Under the pieces are notes generated by a model, which was not told the DNA's origin, searched no databases, and saw nothing but the letters and a program-made list of their open reading frames with translations. From Neobacillus notoginsengisoli (GTDB taxonomy: Bacteria > Bacillota > Bacilli > Bacillales > Cytobacillaceae): a stretch of 64,000 bases of DNA. This document shows positions 54,188-62,772 of the stretch, one piece after another. The stretch lies in contig NZ_QWEG01000001.1 of NCBI RefSeq assembly GCF_003515685.1, forward strand, positions 434,001 through 498,000, in the 5' to 3' direction. A program made the translations under genes and the position numbers. Every line of letters begins with the position of its first letter. Positions within the stretch are counted from its first letter, which is position 1.

Positions 54188-54259
54188 TTGACGCTTCTAC
54201 ACATGCTCAACGGTTCACATAATACTTTTAAGCAAGAAGCAGAAGGAGCTGAAGAATAA
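54188..54259 (+). CDS. possible 23-residue leader ORF
   Basis: TTG at 54188, seven bases after AGGGGAGTG, opens a 23-codon frame (MTLLHMLNGSHNTFKQEAEG and so on) whose stop overlaps the lipoprotein start as TAATG. The good spacing and the coupled overlap suggest it may be translated. No family; it could be a leader peptide or chance. Confidence 0.3.
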   Translation: MTLLHMLNGSHNTFKQEAEGAEE

Positions 54260-54480
54260 TGAGAATTATTTTATTCGCCATCCTCTTGTCCGGAGTTTTA
54301 ATGGGATGTGGGCACGAGGCTGACACGAACATGAAAGATAAAATTCAGTTTGTCCCAAATGAGGATTATGTAGGTGACCCCTCGCCAACCGTTAAAGAGG
54401 AAATGAAATTAACACCTGAAGAACATGCTGAATTTGAAAAACTGCAGAAGAAAATACAAGAAGAAAAAGAGGCCGAATAA
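54259..54480 (+). CDS. small lipoprotein, first gene of the molybdoenzyme operon
   Basis: A 73-residue lipoprotein with signal peptide MRIILFAILLSGVLMGC; the lipobox LMGC marks C17 for lipidation. The mature part is highly charged (TPEEHAEFEKLQKKIQEEKE) and probably one long helix. AAGGAG precedes the ATG by 11 bases. It is separated from the TorD gene by one base, so it belongs to the reductase operon, but its role is unknown. Confidence 0.75.
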   Translation: MRIILFAILLSGVLMGCGHEADTNMKDKIQFVPNEDYVGDPSPTVKEEMKLTPEEHAEFEKLQKKIQEEKEAE

Positions 54481-54481
54481 T

Positions 54482-55102
54482 ATGGCTCAGGCAATGGAAG
54501 CAGTCAAAAAGGTAGAAGAACGTCTGATGTACTATCAGTTGTTTTGCCATTACTACCGGGGCGAGTTAAACCGCTTAAGCCCGGCAGAGTGGAACGAATT
54601 AGCGAAAATCCTTCGTGAAACAGAGCTTGCCCAGATGAACGGCGAGGCGTTCCAGGCCATTCAGAGCTTGGAGGCAGCGGATGATTCCGCTATTAAAACG
54701 TTTGAATACGACTATAATCGTTTATTTGTCGGACCGGCGAAATTATTGGCCTCTCCCTATGAATCTAGTTACCGAAACATAGAGGGGACGATTTTGCAGC
54801 AGGAAACATTGAATGTACGAAACTTTTACCATTATGTAGGACTGCAAGTAGCGAACGAAGGACAGGCGCCGGATGACCATATCCACTACGAATTGGAATT
54901 CATTCTGTACCTTTTAACGGATGGGGGCATCCAAGAAAAAAACCAAGTGCATAAGATGTTTTTGGAAAAGCATCTATTGCAATGGGGGTTCAAGCATTGT
55001 GAGCGGATTGTCCGATCTAGCGAAAATCCGCTTACCCGAGCGATGGGCATTTTATTAAAAGAGTTTTTACAGTTCGAAAAACAGCTGATGGAAGGTGAGT
55101 GA
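54482..55102 (+). CDS. TorD/DmsD-family chaperone
   Basis: A 206-residue all-helical protein of the TorD family, which binds the Tat signal of molybdoenzymes and helps cofactor insertion. The family pattern is seen in FEYDYNRLFVGPAKLLASPYESSY (Y-x-x-L-F-x-G-P ... P-Y-x-S), and later PDDHIHYELEFILYLL (E-P/D-D-H-x-x-x-E-L-x-F). The ATG at 54482 follows the lipoprotein stop by one base. Cytosolic. It serves the catalytic subunit encoded six bases downstream. Confidence 0.9.
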   Translation: MAQAMEAVKKVEERLMYYQLFCHYYRGELNRLSPAEWNELAKILRETELAQMNGEAFQAIQSLEAADDSAIKTFEYDYNRLFVGPAKLLASPYESSYRNIEGTILQQETLNVRNFYHYVGLQVANEGQAPDDHIHYELEFILYLLTDGGIQEKNQVHKMFLEKHLLQWGFKHCERIVRSSENPLTRAMGILLKEFLQFEKQLMEGE

Positions 55103-55108
55103 GGACTT

Positions 55109-57310
55109 ATGATAACTGAAAACTTTTCCCGCCGGACCTTTTTAAAAGGTTCTGCGGCACTCGGTTCATTATTGGGTTTGGGGGCAGTCGGGACGAAAGC
55201 GGCAGAGGGGCTCATTCCACTGGCAAGTGCAAAGGCTGCTGGCAAAAAAGAGCAATTTTACAACGCCTGCCCGCGAAATTGTTATGATACATGTTCAATC
55301 GTGACAACAGTCGAAGACGGCAGAATCACGTTTATCACTGGGAATGAAAACAACAACTATACGAAAGGGCGTCTTTGCGTAAAAGGGAATACGTATCCGC
55401 GTGTTGTTTACTCACCGGACCGGATCAAATACCCAATGCGGCAAAAGGGACGCGGTTCTGGCAATTGGGAGAGAATCAGCTGGGATGAGGCTTATACGAT
55501 CATTGCAAAGAAAATTCTCGACATTAAAGAGGAATACGGCACAACATTGCCAGTTTGCCTAAACAAGTATTCAGGTAACTTTAACATCTTGAACTATGCA
55601 ACAGAAGGCATGCTTTCAAGCATCGGCTATACGACCCGGGCCCAGGGAACACCATGTGACCCGGCTGGTTCGGATGCTCAAGCCTTTGATATGGGGACAG
55701 CCTATAACAATGACCCAGAGCAATTCCTGGATGCTGATTATATCATTTTATGGGGATCGAATCCGGCATGGACTTCCGCCCACTCTATGTATTTTATTAA
55801 CCAGGCGAAAGAAAAGGGAACGAAGCTTGTCGTCATCGATCCGCTCATTACCCAAACGGCCTCCAAAGCCGATGAATATATCCAAATTAACACGAGTACA
55901 GATGGAGCGCTTGCTCTCGGGATGATCCGTTATATTATCGATCATCAGTTGTACGACGAACAGTGGGTTCGTGACAATTCGATTGGATTCAATGACTTTG
56001 TAGCTTATATCAAAAACAATATCACGATCGAATGGGCTGCTGAAAAAACAGGGGTGCCAAAGAAAGTCATTGAGCGGATCGCGCGCGAGTACGCGACCGC
56101 GAAGCCGGCGAATATTTGGATTGGCTTCGGGATGCAGCGCCATACAAACGGCGGCGCAATGGTTCGCGCCATTGATGCACTAGCAGCAATAACAGGCAAT
56201 ATCGGAAAAAGAGGCGGCGGTGTGAATTACATCGGCGGTGAAACATGGGGCTTTAATTACCATACGATGGGATTCGGCGTGCCTGAAGGAACAAAAGGCG
56301 AAGCCGATCGCTATGTGAATATGAACAACTTCGGCGCGCAAGTATTGGATGCGAATGATCCGCCAATCAAGATGATGTGGATTGCCTGCCGAAACCCGAT
56401 GGCCCAGGATCCTGAGCCGAATGTCGTGAAAAAAGCGTTTGAGAAAATGGACTTAGTTGTAACAGCCGATTTGTATATGAACCAAACGGTTGAGCTCTCC
56501 GACATTGTTCTTCCTGTCACAACTCCTTTTGAGACGGTAGGCGTCAACGTCAGCTACTGGCATTACTGGATGAACGCCAATGAGCAGGCCATAAAGCCGC
56601 TCTATGAAACGAAAAGCGACCTTGAAATCGCGATGGGGCTATCGAAGAAATTAAATGAGCTGTCACCTGGCTCCTGCACATTTCCAGTGACAGGCAGCTT
56701 GGAAGAATGGGTTGAAAAGGAATTCAACGATGGAATCAGGGAAATGTTTGGCGTTAATAGCTGGGACGAGCTGCGGAAAAATGGCGGGACAGCCAAAGCA
56801 ACTGAAAAGGTAACTGTTGCGTGGGAAGACCTTAAATTCAGAACCCCATCCGGGAAGTATGAGTTTTACTCAGAGAAGGCAGCCGAATACGGCCACCATC
56901 CGCTTCCGGTATTTGTGGAACCATACAAGGGCGATAAGGAGCATCCGATTCGCTGTATGTCCCCACACTGGAAACTCGGCATCCACAGCCAATTCCAGCA
57001 CATTGACTGGCTCGATGCGATTCAAAGCCATCCATTCGTCGAAATGCATCCTGATTTGGCGAAGAAACATTCAATAAAAGAAAATGATTTAGTTCATGTC
57101 AAAAACGATGCCGGGTATTTGACCCTGCCGGCAAAATTAACGAAAACCGTTCCAGCAGATACGGTCATCCTGTATGAGGGCTGGTGGAAAGACGTAAATT
57201 ACACGGAAAACTTTAATGTGAAGGCCATTCCTGCAGATATGGGCCACTATAGTAAGGGCCAGCGCGGCATCGCCTTCCACGATAATTTTGTCAAAATCGA
57301 AAAAGCATAA
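55109..57310 (+). CDS. Tat-exported molybdopterin oxidoreductase, DMSO-reductase-like catalytic subunit
   Basis: A 733-residue catalytic subunit. Twin-arginine signal S-R-R-T-F-L-K (residues 7-13) followed by a hydrophobic stretch and ASAKA. An N-terminal [4Fe-4S] site is formed by C54, C58, C62 and C90 (CPRNCYDTC...GRLCVKGN). The molybdenum region reads TPCDPAGSDAQ; by position the serine could be the Mo ligand as in DmsA, but that is an alignment by eye. WGSNPAWTSAHSMYF, VVIDPLITQTASKADE and the C-terminal WHYWMN...GWWKDVNY belong to the bis-MGD family. Substrate could be DMSO, another S- or N-oxide, or a sulfur compound; I cannot decide. Acts outside the membrane with the next two subunits. 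Confidence 0.9.
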   Translation: MITENFSRRTFLKGSAALGSLLGLGAVGTKAAEGLIPLASAKAAGKKEQFYNACPRNCYDTCSIVTTVEDGRITFITGNENNNYTKGRLCVKGNTYPRVVYSPDRIKYPMRQKGRGSGNWERISWDEAYTIIAKKILDIKEEYGTTLPVCLNKYSGNFNILNYATEGMLSSIGYTTRAQGTPCDPAGSDAQAFDMGTAYNNDPEQFLDADYIILWGSNPAWTSAHSMYFINQAKEKGTKLVVIDPLITQTASKADEYIQINTSTDGALALGMIRYIIDHQLYDEQWVRDNSIGFNDFVAYIKNNITIEWAAEKTGVPKKVIERIAREYATAKPANIWIGFGMQRHTNGGAMVRAIDALAAITGNIGKRGGGVNYIGGETWGFNYHTMGFGVPEGTKGEADRYVNMNNFGAQVLDANDPPIKMMWIACRNPMAQDPEPNVVKKAFEKMDLVVTADLYMNQTVELSDIVLPVTTPFETVGVNVSYWHYWMNANEQAIKPLYETKSDLEIAMGLSKKLNELSPGSCTFPVTGSLEEWVEKEFNDGIREMFGVNSWDELRKNGGTAKATEKVTVAWEDLKFRTPSGKYEFYSEKAAEYGHHPLPVFVEPYKGDKEHPIRCMSPHWKLGIHSQFQHIDWLDAIQSHPFVEMHPDLAKKHSIKENDLVHVKNDAGYLTLPAKLTKTVPADTVILYEGWWKDVNYTENFNVKAIPADMGHYSKGQRGIAFHDNFVKIEKA

Positions 57311-57325
57311 GGAGGAGGGAATCCC

Positions 57326-57889
57326 ATGGCCAAAAAATTAGGCTTTTTAGTCAATATTGATCGTTGTATCGGCTGCCATGCCTGTGAAATTTCATGTAAA
57401 AGCTTTTATCAGCTAGAACCACAGATGAGGCGGAGAACGGTCAGGGAGCTGCCGGAGGATATGGTTGGTTCTACCATCCGTGCGTTTGTTTCAACGGCCT
57501 GCAACCACTGTGATGAACCTGCCTGTAAGGCGGTTTGTCCGGTTGGGGCGTATACGAAGCGTGAAGAGGATGGAATTGTTGTCCATAATCAGGACCTTTG
57601 CATCGGCTGCCAAATGTGTGGAAAAGCATGTCCTTACGGTGTACCGGTATACAATCCGGTTAAGAAGAAAATGGACAAGTGCAGTATGTGTTATGAACTG
57701 CTTGATGTAGGTGAATCTCCAATCTGTGTCTCGAAGTGCCCGATGGAGGCGATTGAAATTGTTGATTACAATGAAGTCCAGCCTGCCGGGACTGTGAGCA
57801 TCGTGCCGACGTTTGCCGACCCGTCTATTACAAAACCAACGACTCAATTTATTTTGCCGAAGCCAGGCAAACAAGTTAGGAGGGTGTAA
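57326..57889 (+). CDS. four-cluster ferredoxin subunit, DmsB-like
   Basis: A 187-residue electron-transfer subunit with sixteen cysteines for four [4Fe-4S] clusters: CIGCHACEISC, CNHCDEPACKAVC, CIGCQMCGKAC and CSMC...CVSKC. This is the DmsB/NrfC/PsrB pattern. It wires the catalytic subunit to the membrane anchor. GGAGGAGGG precedes the ATG, 15 bases after the catalytic gene. Confidence 0.95.
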   Translation: MAKKLGFLVNIDRCIGCHACEISCKSFYQLEPQMRRRTVRELPEDMVGSTIRAFVSTACNHCDEPACKAVCPVGAYTKREEDGIVVHNQDLCIGCQMCGKACPYGVPVYNPVKKKMDKCSMCYELLDVGESPICVSKCPMEAIEIVDYNEVQPAGTVSIVPTFADPSITKPTTQFILPKPGKQVRRV

Positions 57890-57891
57890 CG

Positions 57892-58698
57892 ATGCATGAT
57901 CTCCCACTTGTCATCTTCACTATTTTATCGCAGCTGCTTTTAGGCGGATTTGTGGCACTTTGGTGGATTGATCGAAAAAAAGGCGGCATATCAAAGAAAA
58001 CAGGCTTGCTGATTTCGATTTCATTCCTAGTATTAGGGGGCATTTCGCTTCTCGTTTCAATGCTGCACTTAGGCCAGCCGTTGCACGCTTATCGTGCAAT
58101 ATTGAATTTCGGCGTCTCCTGGTTAAGCCGTGAGATTGTCTTTTATGGGGCTTTTCTAGGATTGATTGCCCTTTCCACTTGGTTTTGGTACAAAGACGAT
58201 GCACCAAAGCGCCGGGCAATTGGTTGGATGGCTTCCTTCATCGGAGTCGTTGCGATTTTTTCATCCGCAAAAATTTATATGATACCGGCTATTCCTGCAT
58301 GGGATAGTGTGAATACACTTTTTGCATTCTTTCTAACATCGCTGTTGTTAGGCCCATTATACGTAGCTGCGTGTTTAGCCATCAAACGGGATTCGGCCGT
58401 TAATATTTCCGGCATCATCATTCCTGTACTCTTTGTTTCAGCGATTGTGGCGGTTGGCTATTTTTCATCCCTAAATGCAGGTTTGCCGGAAGCGGTCGAA
58501 GCAGCGAAACTGACATTCGGGCATGTATTCTTTTGGGCAAGGATAGCCACATTCCTCGCAGCTTCGGGATTATTGCTATTATCTTATGTGAATAGCAAAT
58601 GGCGAAGTGTTCAAATCTATTCAGCTGCGTTTGCAATCCTTTTGGCCAGTGAAAGTTTAGGCAGATTTTTATTTTATGAAACAGCGATTCATTTGTAA
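57892..58698 (+). CDS. membrane anchor subunit, DmsC-like
   Basis: A 268-residue membrane protein with eight predicted helices, starting LPLVIFTILSQLLLGGFVAL, the characteristic opening of the DmsC family. SMLHLGQPLHAYRAILNFG with SWLSREIVFYG is a quinol-site-like signature (H-L-G-x-P and S-W-L-S-R-E). It oxidises menaquinol and passes electrons to the ferredoxin subunit. Two bases separate it from the upstream stop. Confidence 0.92.
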   Translation: MHDLPLVIFTILSQLLLGGFVALWWIDRKKGGISKKTGLLISISFLVLGGISLLVSMLHLGQPLHAYRAILNFGVSWLSREIVFYGAFLGLIALSTWFWYKDDAPKRRAIGWMASFIGVVAIFSSAKIYMIPAIPAWDSVNTLFAFFLTSLLLGPLYVAACLAIKRDSAVNISGIIIPVLFVSAIVAVGYFSSLNAGLPEAVEAAKLTFGHVFFWARIATFLAASGLLLLSYVNSKWRSVQIYSAAFAILLASESLGRFLFYETAIHL

Positions 58699-58723
58699 GT
58701 AAATGTAGAGAGGGGGAGCCGGC

Positions 58724-59800
58724 GTGAATTTACTGAATTTGGTCAATGTAATTGGTAAAAAAATGTCACTGCTAAATGTCGAGGCTAATCTTTGCACGAA
58801 ATTGATTTCGCCTAAAAGCACATGCAACAGCTGTGCCAATCATTGCCCGATGAACAGTATTTCTTTTGCAAAAAAGGAAATTGTTATCGATGACAACTGT
58901 ATCGGCTGCGGTATTTGCGCGATGGTTTGTCCAACAGGCGCCCTGCTGGCGAACCACCCCCCTCTCACACAAGTTGTCCAGGAAGCGATTCGGAAAAGTC
59001 AGGAGCATGAAACGGTTTATCTTTATTGCGAAAGAATGCCAGCTCCTAGTCGTGCTGCTGCGACGGTTTCAGTGCCATGCTTAGGGATGATTCCAAAAGA
59101 AGGATGGGTCACTCTATTAAATCGGTGTCAAAATCTTTCTGTCTATCAACCGGATGGGGCTTGCGGCGGCTGTGACATCAGCACGGGAGAAAAGGTGTGG
59201 AGAAGCGAGCTGCAAGCCGCGGAAGCAATCACTAGTACAGAGGTGAATTTTACTTCTCACATAAGCGATTCAAAGGATCACGTTCCCTATGATGCCGGGC
59301 GCAGGGATTTTCTTTCCAGTTTCTTTAAGGAAGTGAAAACAACGAACAAGCTTGCCATCAGTGAACTGTTGGGCGGCTCAACCAAGATTCCTTCCTACCA
59401 AGAGAAAATCAAAGCGGACTCCGTGTCAAAACTTAAAAAGGAATTGAACGAAGTGGGCCATCATTTGTTTGAAAAAATGACAAATGAAACGACCTATCCG
59501 TATATGACGAAACGTTCGCTCTTTTTGGCGGAAGTGGAGGGAAATGAAGCATTGCGCCATCAGGAGGATAGCCGGTTACCTGAAATAAACGAGGAGTGCA
59601 ACTTCTGCGGAGCCTGTGCGATTTTATGTCCAACGGAAGCCTTGACAATGAAAAGTGAAAATGGCCTGCAAACCATTACATTGAAACCAGAGCAATGTGT
59701 AGACTGTTCTCTCTGTGAAGAAATCTGCTATTTTAAGAGCATCAAACTTCAACCAGTGCAAAATCAAGCCCTGCTGGAGAAAGAAGTTCTTTTAAGATGA
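58724..59800 (+). CDS. polyferredoxin of the reductase operon
   Basis: A 358-residue cytosolic Fe-S protein starting with GTG after AGGGGGAG. Cysteine clusters: CNSCANHCP with CIGCGICAMVCP (residues about 26-70), C...CGGC in the middle, and CNFCGACAILCP with CVDCSLCEEIC near the C-terminus. The ferredoxin pairs at either end are joined by a 200-residue linker containing ARRDFLSSFF-like GRRDFLSSFFKE, which resembles an internal Tat-like motif but is not N-terminal. Such a subunit is not part of classical DmsABC. It may feed another electron donor into the reductase or help its maturation. Last gene before array B. Confidence 0.85.
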   Translation: MNLLNLVNVIGKKMSLLNVEANLCTKLISPKSTCNSCANHCPMNSISFAKKEIVIDDNCIGCGICAMVCPTGALLANHPPLTQVVQEAIRKSQEHETVYLYCERMPAPSRAAATVSVPCLGMIPKEGWVTLLNRCQNLSVYQPDGACGGCDISTGEKVWRSELQAAEAITSTEVNFTSHISDSKDHVPYDAGRRDFLSSFFKEVKTTNKLAISELLGGSTKIPSYQEKIKADSVSKLKKELNEVGHHLFEKMTNETTYPYMTKRSLFLAEVEGNEALRHQEDSRLPEINEECNFCGACAILCPTEALTMKSENGLQTITLKPEQCVDCSLCEEICYFKSIKLQPVQNQALLEKEVLLR

Positions 59801-59840
59801 GTGCCTGTTACCGAGGGTTTTCAGTAAAAACCTGTTGAGT

Positions 59841-60464
59841 TTGTCACGCAAAGCCTGTTTGAGTGACAACAATCAGTAAAAACCCGTTGAGTTTGTCACG
59901 TAAGACCCGTATGAGTGACAACAATTAGGAAAAACCCCTTGAGTTTGTCACGCAAAGCCTGTTTGAGTGACAACAATCAGTAAAAACCTGTTGAGTTTGT
60001 CACGCAAGACCCGTTTGAGTGACAACAATTAGGGAAAACCGGTCTAGGTTGTCACGCAAGACCCGTATGAGTGACAACAATCAGTAAAAACCCGTTGAGT
60101 TTGTCACGCAAGACCCGTATGAGTGACAACAATTAGGAAAAACCCCTTGAGTTTGTCACGCAAAGCCTGTTTGAGTGACAACAATCAGTAAAAACCTGTT
60201 GAGTTTGTCACGCAAAACCCGTATGAGTGACAACAATCAGTAAAAATCTGTTGAGGTTGTCACGTAAGACCCGTATGAGTGACAACAATCAGTAAAAACC
60301 CGTTGAGTTTGTCACGCAAGCCCCGTTTGCGTGACAACAATCAGTAAAAACCCGCTGAGGTTGTCACGCAAAGCCCGTATGAGTGACAACAATCAGTCAA
60401 AACCCGTTGAAGTTGTCACGCAAAGCCCGTATGAGTGACAACAACCCGAAAAAATCTTTCGAGG
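59841..60464. repeat. tandem array B: 12 copies of a 52-bp unit with the array A palindrome
   Basis: TTGTCAC recurs at 59841, 59893, 59945, 59997 and every 52 bases on to 60413, twelve times in exact register; a degenerate half-unit (GTGTCAC) follows at 60465. The 29-bp palindrome is the same as in array A, but the 23-base linker is CAATCAGTAAAAACCCGTTG plus AGT. The unit at 60309 is a perfect 11-base palindrome, TTGTCACGCAA/TTGCGTGACAA. The array lies between the 3' ends of the convergent polyferredoxin and SEC-C genes. Confidence 0.95.
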
Positions 60465-60493
60465 GTGTCACGGATAACCTCTTAAAATTCCTT

Positions 60494-61375
60494 CTATAAA
60501 ATAATGACTGCTTCTTCCGATTCCAAAAACTTTTTGGAGCATTTAGGGAATACGGCGCCTGTTGCGCACCAGCTCCAGAAGAGATCATGTTTCTTTTTGC
60601 CGATGGCGCCTTTTAGCAATATTCCGGGCAAAATACAGCCGGGCAGCCCTTTTGTGTGATACGTTCGCCCGTCCTCCAAATTGTTGAGGACAAACACTCC
60701 TTCTATGACTGTCTGCACTTCAAAGAAACCATCTTCAGATTGGGCCAGGACGCCCAATCGCTTTTGGTCTGCATCAAAGTCTTTTTGAAAATCAAAATCT
60801 TTTTCATGAATATGAGGGAAATGGTGGAGGACAAGGGCATTCAACGCGGTTTCTGTGGTTTTTATATCGGACTTGTACATATTGATATAATGATCAACGA
60901 TACTGAACCAGGCGGTGCCTTCCCTACGATCGAGCCAGCGGACGAACTTTTGGATTTCTGTAATCATCTTTTCGGTTTCATGGCCTTCTTTTGAAATAGA
61001 GATTCTGCCAGGGAGGTAGGTGGAGATGAACTCTTCCCAGAAAATAGGGGAGCATTCCTGCCAAGAAGGCGGGCTTAAATCTTCAAGATAATCCGTGAGA
61101 TAGTTTGATAGATGAAATAGGAATTCATTTCTATTGGGGTCTTTTGGTTTGCCCAGCTTGTAGGCAATGAGGTCATCTCCGTAAAAGAAGGCAAGTGCGC
61201 GGTTTCTCATTTGAAATTCAGAACCAATCTTGAGTTTTTGCAAAATGTTTTCGCGTGTTTGGGACTCGGTGTGAGGAAGGACAAAGGAATGGATTTGGAA
61301 TGTTTCGCAGCAATGCTCCGCGGCTAACCCGCTGCCGCAGCTGCAAAGTGGCCTTTTTTTCATAATGTCATTCAA
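60494..61375 (-). CDS. SEC-C motif protein, function unknown
   Basis: A 293-residue protein (ATG at 61375, or the one four codons later). Residues 8-23 (RPLCSCGSGLAAEHCC) form a SEC-C zinc-binding motif like that at the end of SecA, here at the N-terminus. The other 270 residues have no named domain; they include WQECSPIFWEEFISTYLPGR, a central histidine-rich helix (LVLHHFPHIHEKDF) and a C-terminal cysteine-containing strand (HDLFWSWCATGAVFPKCSKK). Cytosolic, monocistronic, convergent with the reductase operon. Confidence 0.8.
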   Translation of the reverse strand: MNDIMKKRPLCSCGSGLAAEHCCETFQIHSFVLPHTESQTRENILQKLKIGSEFQMRNRALAFFYGDDLIAYKLGKPKDPNRNEFLFHLSNYLTDYLEDLSPPSWQECSPIFWEEFISTYLPGRISISKEGHETEKMITEIQKFVRWLDRREGTAWFSIVDHYINMYKSDIKTTETALNALVLHHFPHIHEKDFDFQKDFDADQKRLGVLAQSEDGFFEVQTVIEGVFVLNNLEDGRTYHTKGLPGCILPGILLKGAIGKKKHDLFWSWCATGAVFPKCSKKFLESEEAVIIL

Positions 61376-61651
61376 CCTGCTTTCCGTTTGGATTTTGATT
61401 AAAGTGGGGTAAAAAGATTGTAGAGTTGAGAAGCAATTTTATTTTACCAAAAAAGCTCTTCGTTATCAATTTTTGGAAAATGGGAGAAAATTAGATTTTG
61501 TAGCTTTGAAACAATGCTTCTATTGATAGAATGTTCCAGTGTGAAACTTTTCTATTTTCTCTTTCGTCTTTAATACTATTGAGGGACTTATGTTAGAAAT
61601 GCACCTTAACTTTTACGGGTATTATTCTCTTACTGAAAGATGGTGGACTAC

Positions 61652-62194
61652 ATGAACAAAAAATTGATTGGAACAGCAGCGGTTATCATTTCACTTTCCT
61701 TAGTCGGTGGCATTGGGCTTGTTAAAGTGTCGAAAACACTGGCAAGATCGAATGTAACAGTGAGTGAAAAAGAAGGCAAAAAGGAAACAGACGGCTTTGA
61801 AATTAAAGTTGGGAACAGCGCGAATACTGTTTTGAAGGAACCGATGAATGAAGCAGGCGTGGTCGTGAAGAGCGCAGGCCCTGCCATAACGATCTTGAAC
61901 AGCGAACTGCCGAAGGATGGAGAGGACTATCCCCTGCTTGCTATTATAGACAGCCTACCTTATGAGGAATGGGAGTCATACGGGAAAGAAGGATGGGCTA
62001 TGTATGCTGCCTATTTAAAAGATGGCGATCAAGTTTATACTCTCATGTTTTCGGAGGAGCCTCCTTCTTCTTTATACGAATTGAAAGATGAAGAGAAAAT
62101 CGCTGAGTTGATAGAGGGCCACCGGAGCAAGATGGCTATTTTGAAAGAGGCGGCTTTTAAAGCAGGATTTAGTCCCGCCCATCCGGCAAGTTAA
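61652..62194 (+). CDS. signal-anchored extracytoplasmic protein
   Basis: A 180-residue protein from the ATG at 61652 (AGATGGTGG upstream). An N-terminal hydrophobic segment (LIGTAAVIISLSLVGGIGLV) without a clear cleavage or lipobox suggests a signal anchor. The outer part is acidic with a short globular domain (YPLLAIIDSLPYEEWESYGK, GWAMYAAYLKDGDQVYTLMF) and ends in SPAHPAS. I do not recognise the family. Monocistronic, followed by a terminator. Confidence 0.7.
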   Translation: MNKKLIGTAAVIISLSLVGGIGLVKVSKTLARSNVTVSEKEGKKETDGFEIKVGNSANTVLKEPMNEAGVVVKSAGPAITILNSELPKDGEDYPLLAIIDSLPYEEWESYGKEGWAMYAAYLKDGDQVYTLMFSEEPPSSLYELKDEEKIAELIEGHRSKMAILKEAAFKAGFSPAHPAS

Positions 62195-62232
62195 TTTACG
62201 TTTTTCAAAATATACTTCGGCGTAAGTTTTTT

Positions 62233-62269
62233 AAGGGCATTGGTTTATGAAAAAATCAATGCCCTTTTT
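62233..62269 (+). terminator. rho-independent terminator
   Basis: AAGGGCATTG (62233-62242) pairs with CAATGCCCTT (62257-62266), then T. Confidence 0.88.
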
Positions 62270-62684
62270 GCTGTGGTCAAAATTGTTAGCAAAATTTTCA
62301 AGTCGGATAAGGCCCAAAGGCATACTAAGGCTTTTATAAACGAAAAATGATTACTGAAGCAACCTATGAATTATGGAATAAAATCAAAGCATTTTAGCAT
62401 CTATATAATTTTTACTAATGTTTTAACAGAGGCTTTGGTGCGAATCCAAGCCTTGAACGATCATTCCACAATCTTTTCCGAACTCACTGTCGCAAATCAT
62501 TATACGAGTTTTAGAAACAAAGGTTCTGGTGCATCCAGTTCATAAACTTTGTCTTATAGCTAGCAGAAAAGTTTAACCTAAACCTATATAGGTTTAGAAA
62601 TGACAGCATTTTGTCAAAACCGTGAACTATTTATGAAAACGGATGTGAATCTTATAAAACTAGTGAAAAAGTTTAAAAGATTGG
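62270..62684. other. intergenic region with a perfect 20-bp palindrome
   Basis: No gene. The only structured item is CTAAACCTATATAGGTTTAG at 62578-62597, a perfect 20-base palindrome about 90 bases upstream of the -35 of the iron-binding gene. It could be an operator or a cruciform. The remainder looks like degraded sequence. Confidence 0.5.
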
Positions 62685-62713
62685 TTGACTGATAATGATT
62701 ATCATTATATATT
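62685..62713 (+). promoter_or_regulatory. promoter with a perfect Fur box between -35 and -10
   Basis: TTGACT (62685-62690), a 17-base spacer and TATATT (62708-62713). TGATAATGATTATCA (62690-62704) is a perfect 7-1-7 Fur box and fills almost the whole spacer. Iron-loaded Fur would block RNA polymerase here. Confidence 0.92.
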
Positions 62714-62729
62714 AGGGGAGGGTAGAAAA

Positions 62730-62744
62730 TGAAAATGATTCTCA
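62730..62744 (+). promoter_or_regulatory. second Fur box in the leader
   Basis: TGAAAATGATTCTCA matches the 7-1-7 Fur consensus at 13 of 15 positions. It lies 26 bases downstream of the first site, between promoter and start codon. Confidence 0.7.
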
Positions 62745-62772
62745 ATTAAAAAATACAAACAAGAGGTGCAAA

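Noticed and set aside
59433-59648. Minus-strand ORF within the polyferredoxin gene
   Set aside because: Shadow frame; cysteine clusters are clear on the plus strand.
62729-62749. Six-codon leader peptide (MKMILN) with a good ribosome binding site
   Set aside because: The ORF is explained by the second Fur box sequence itself (TGAAAATGATTCTCA); too short to support.
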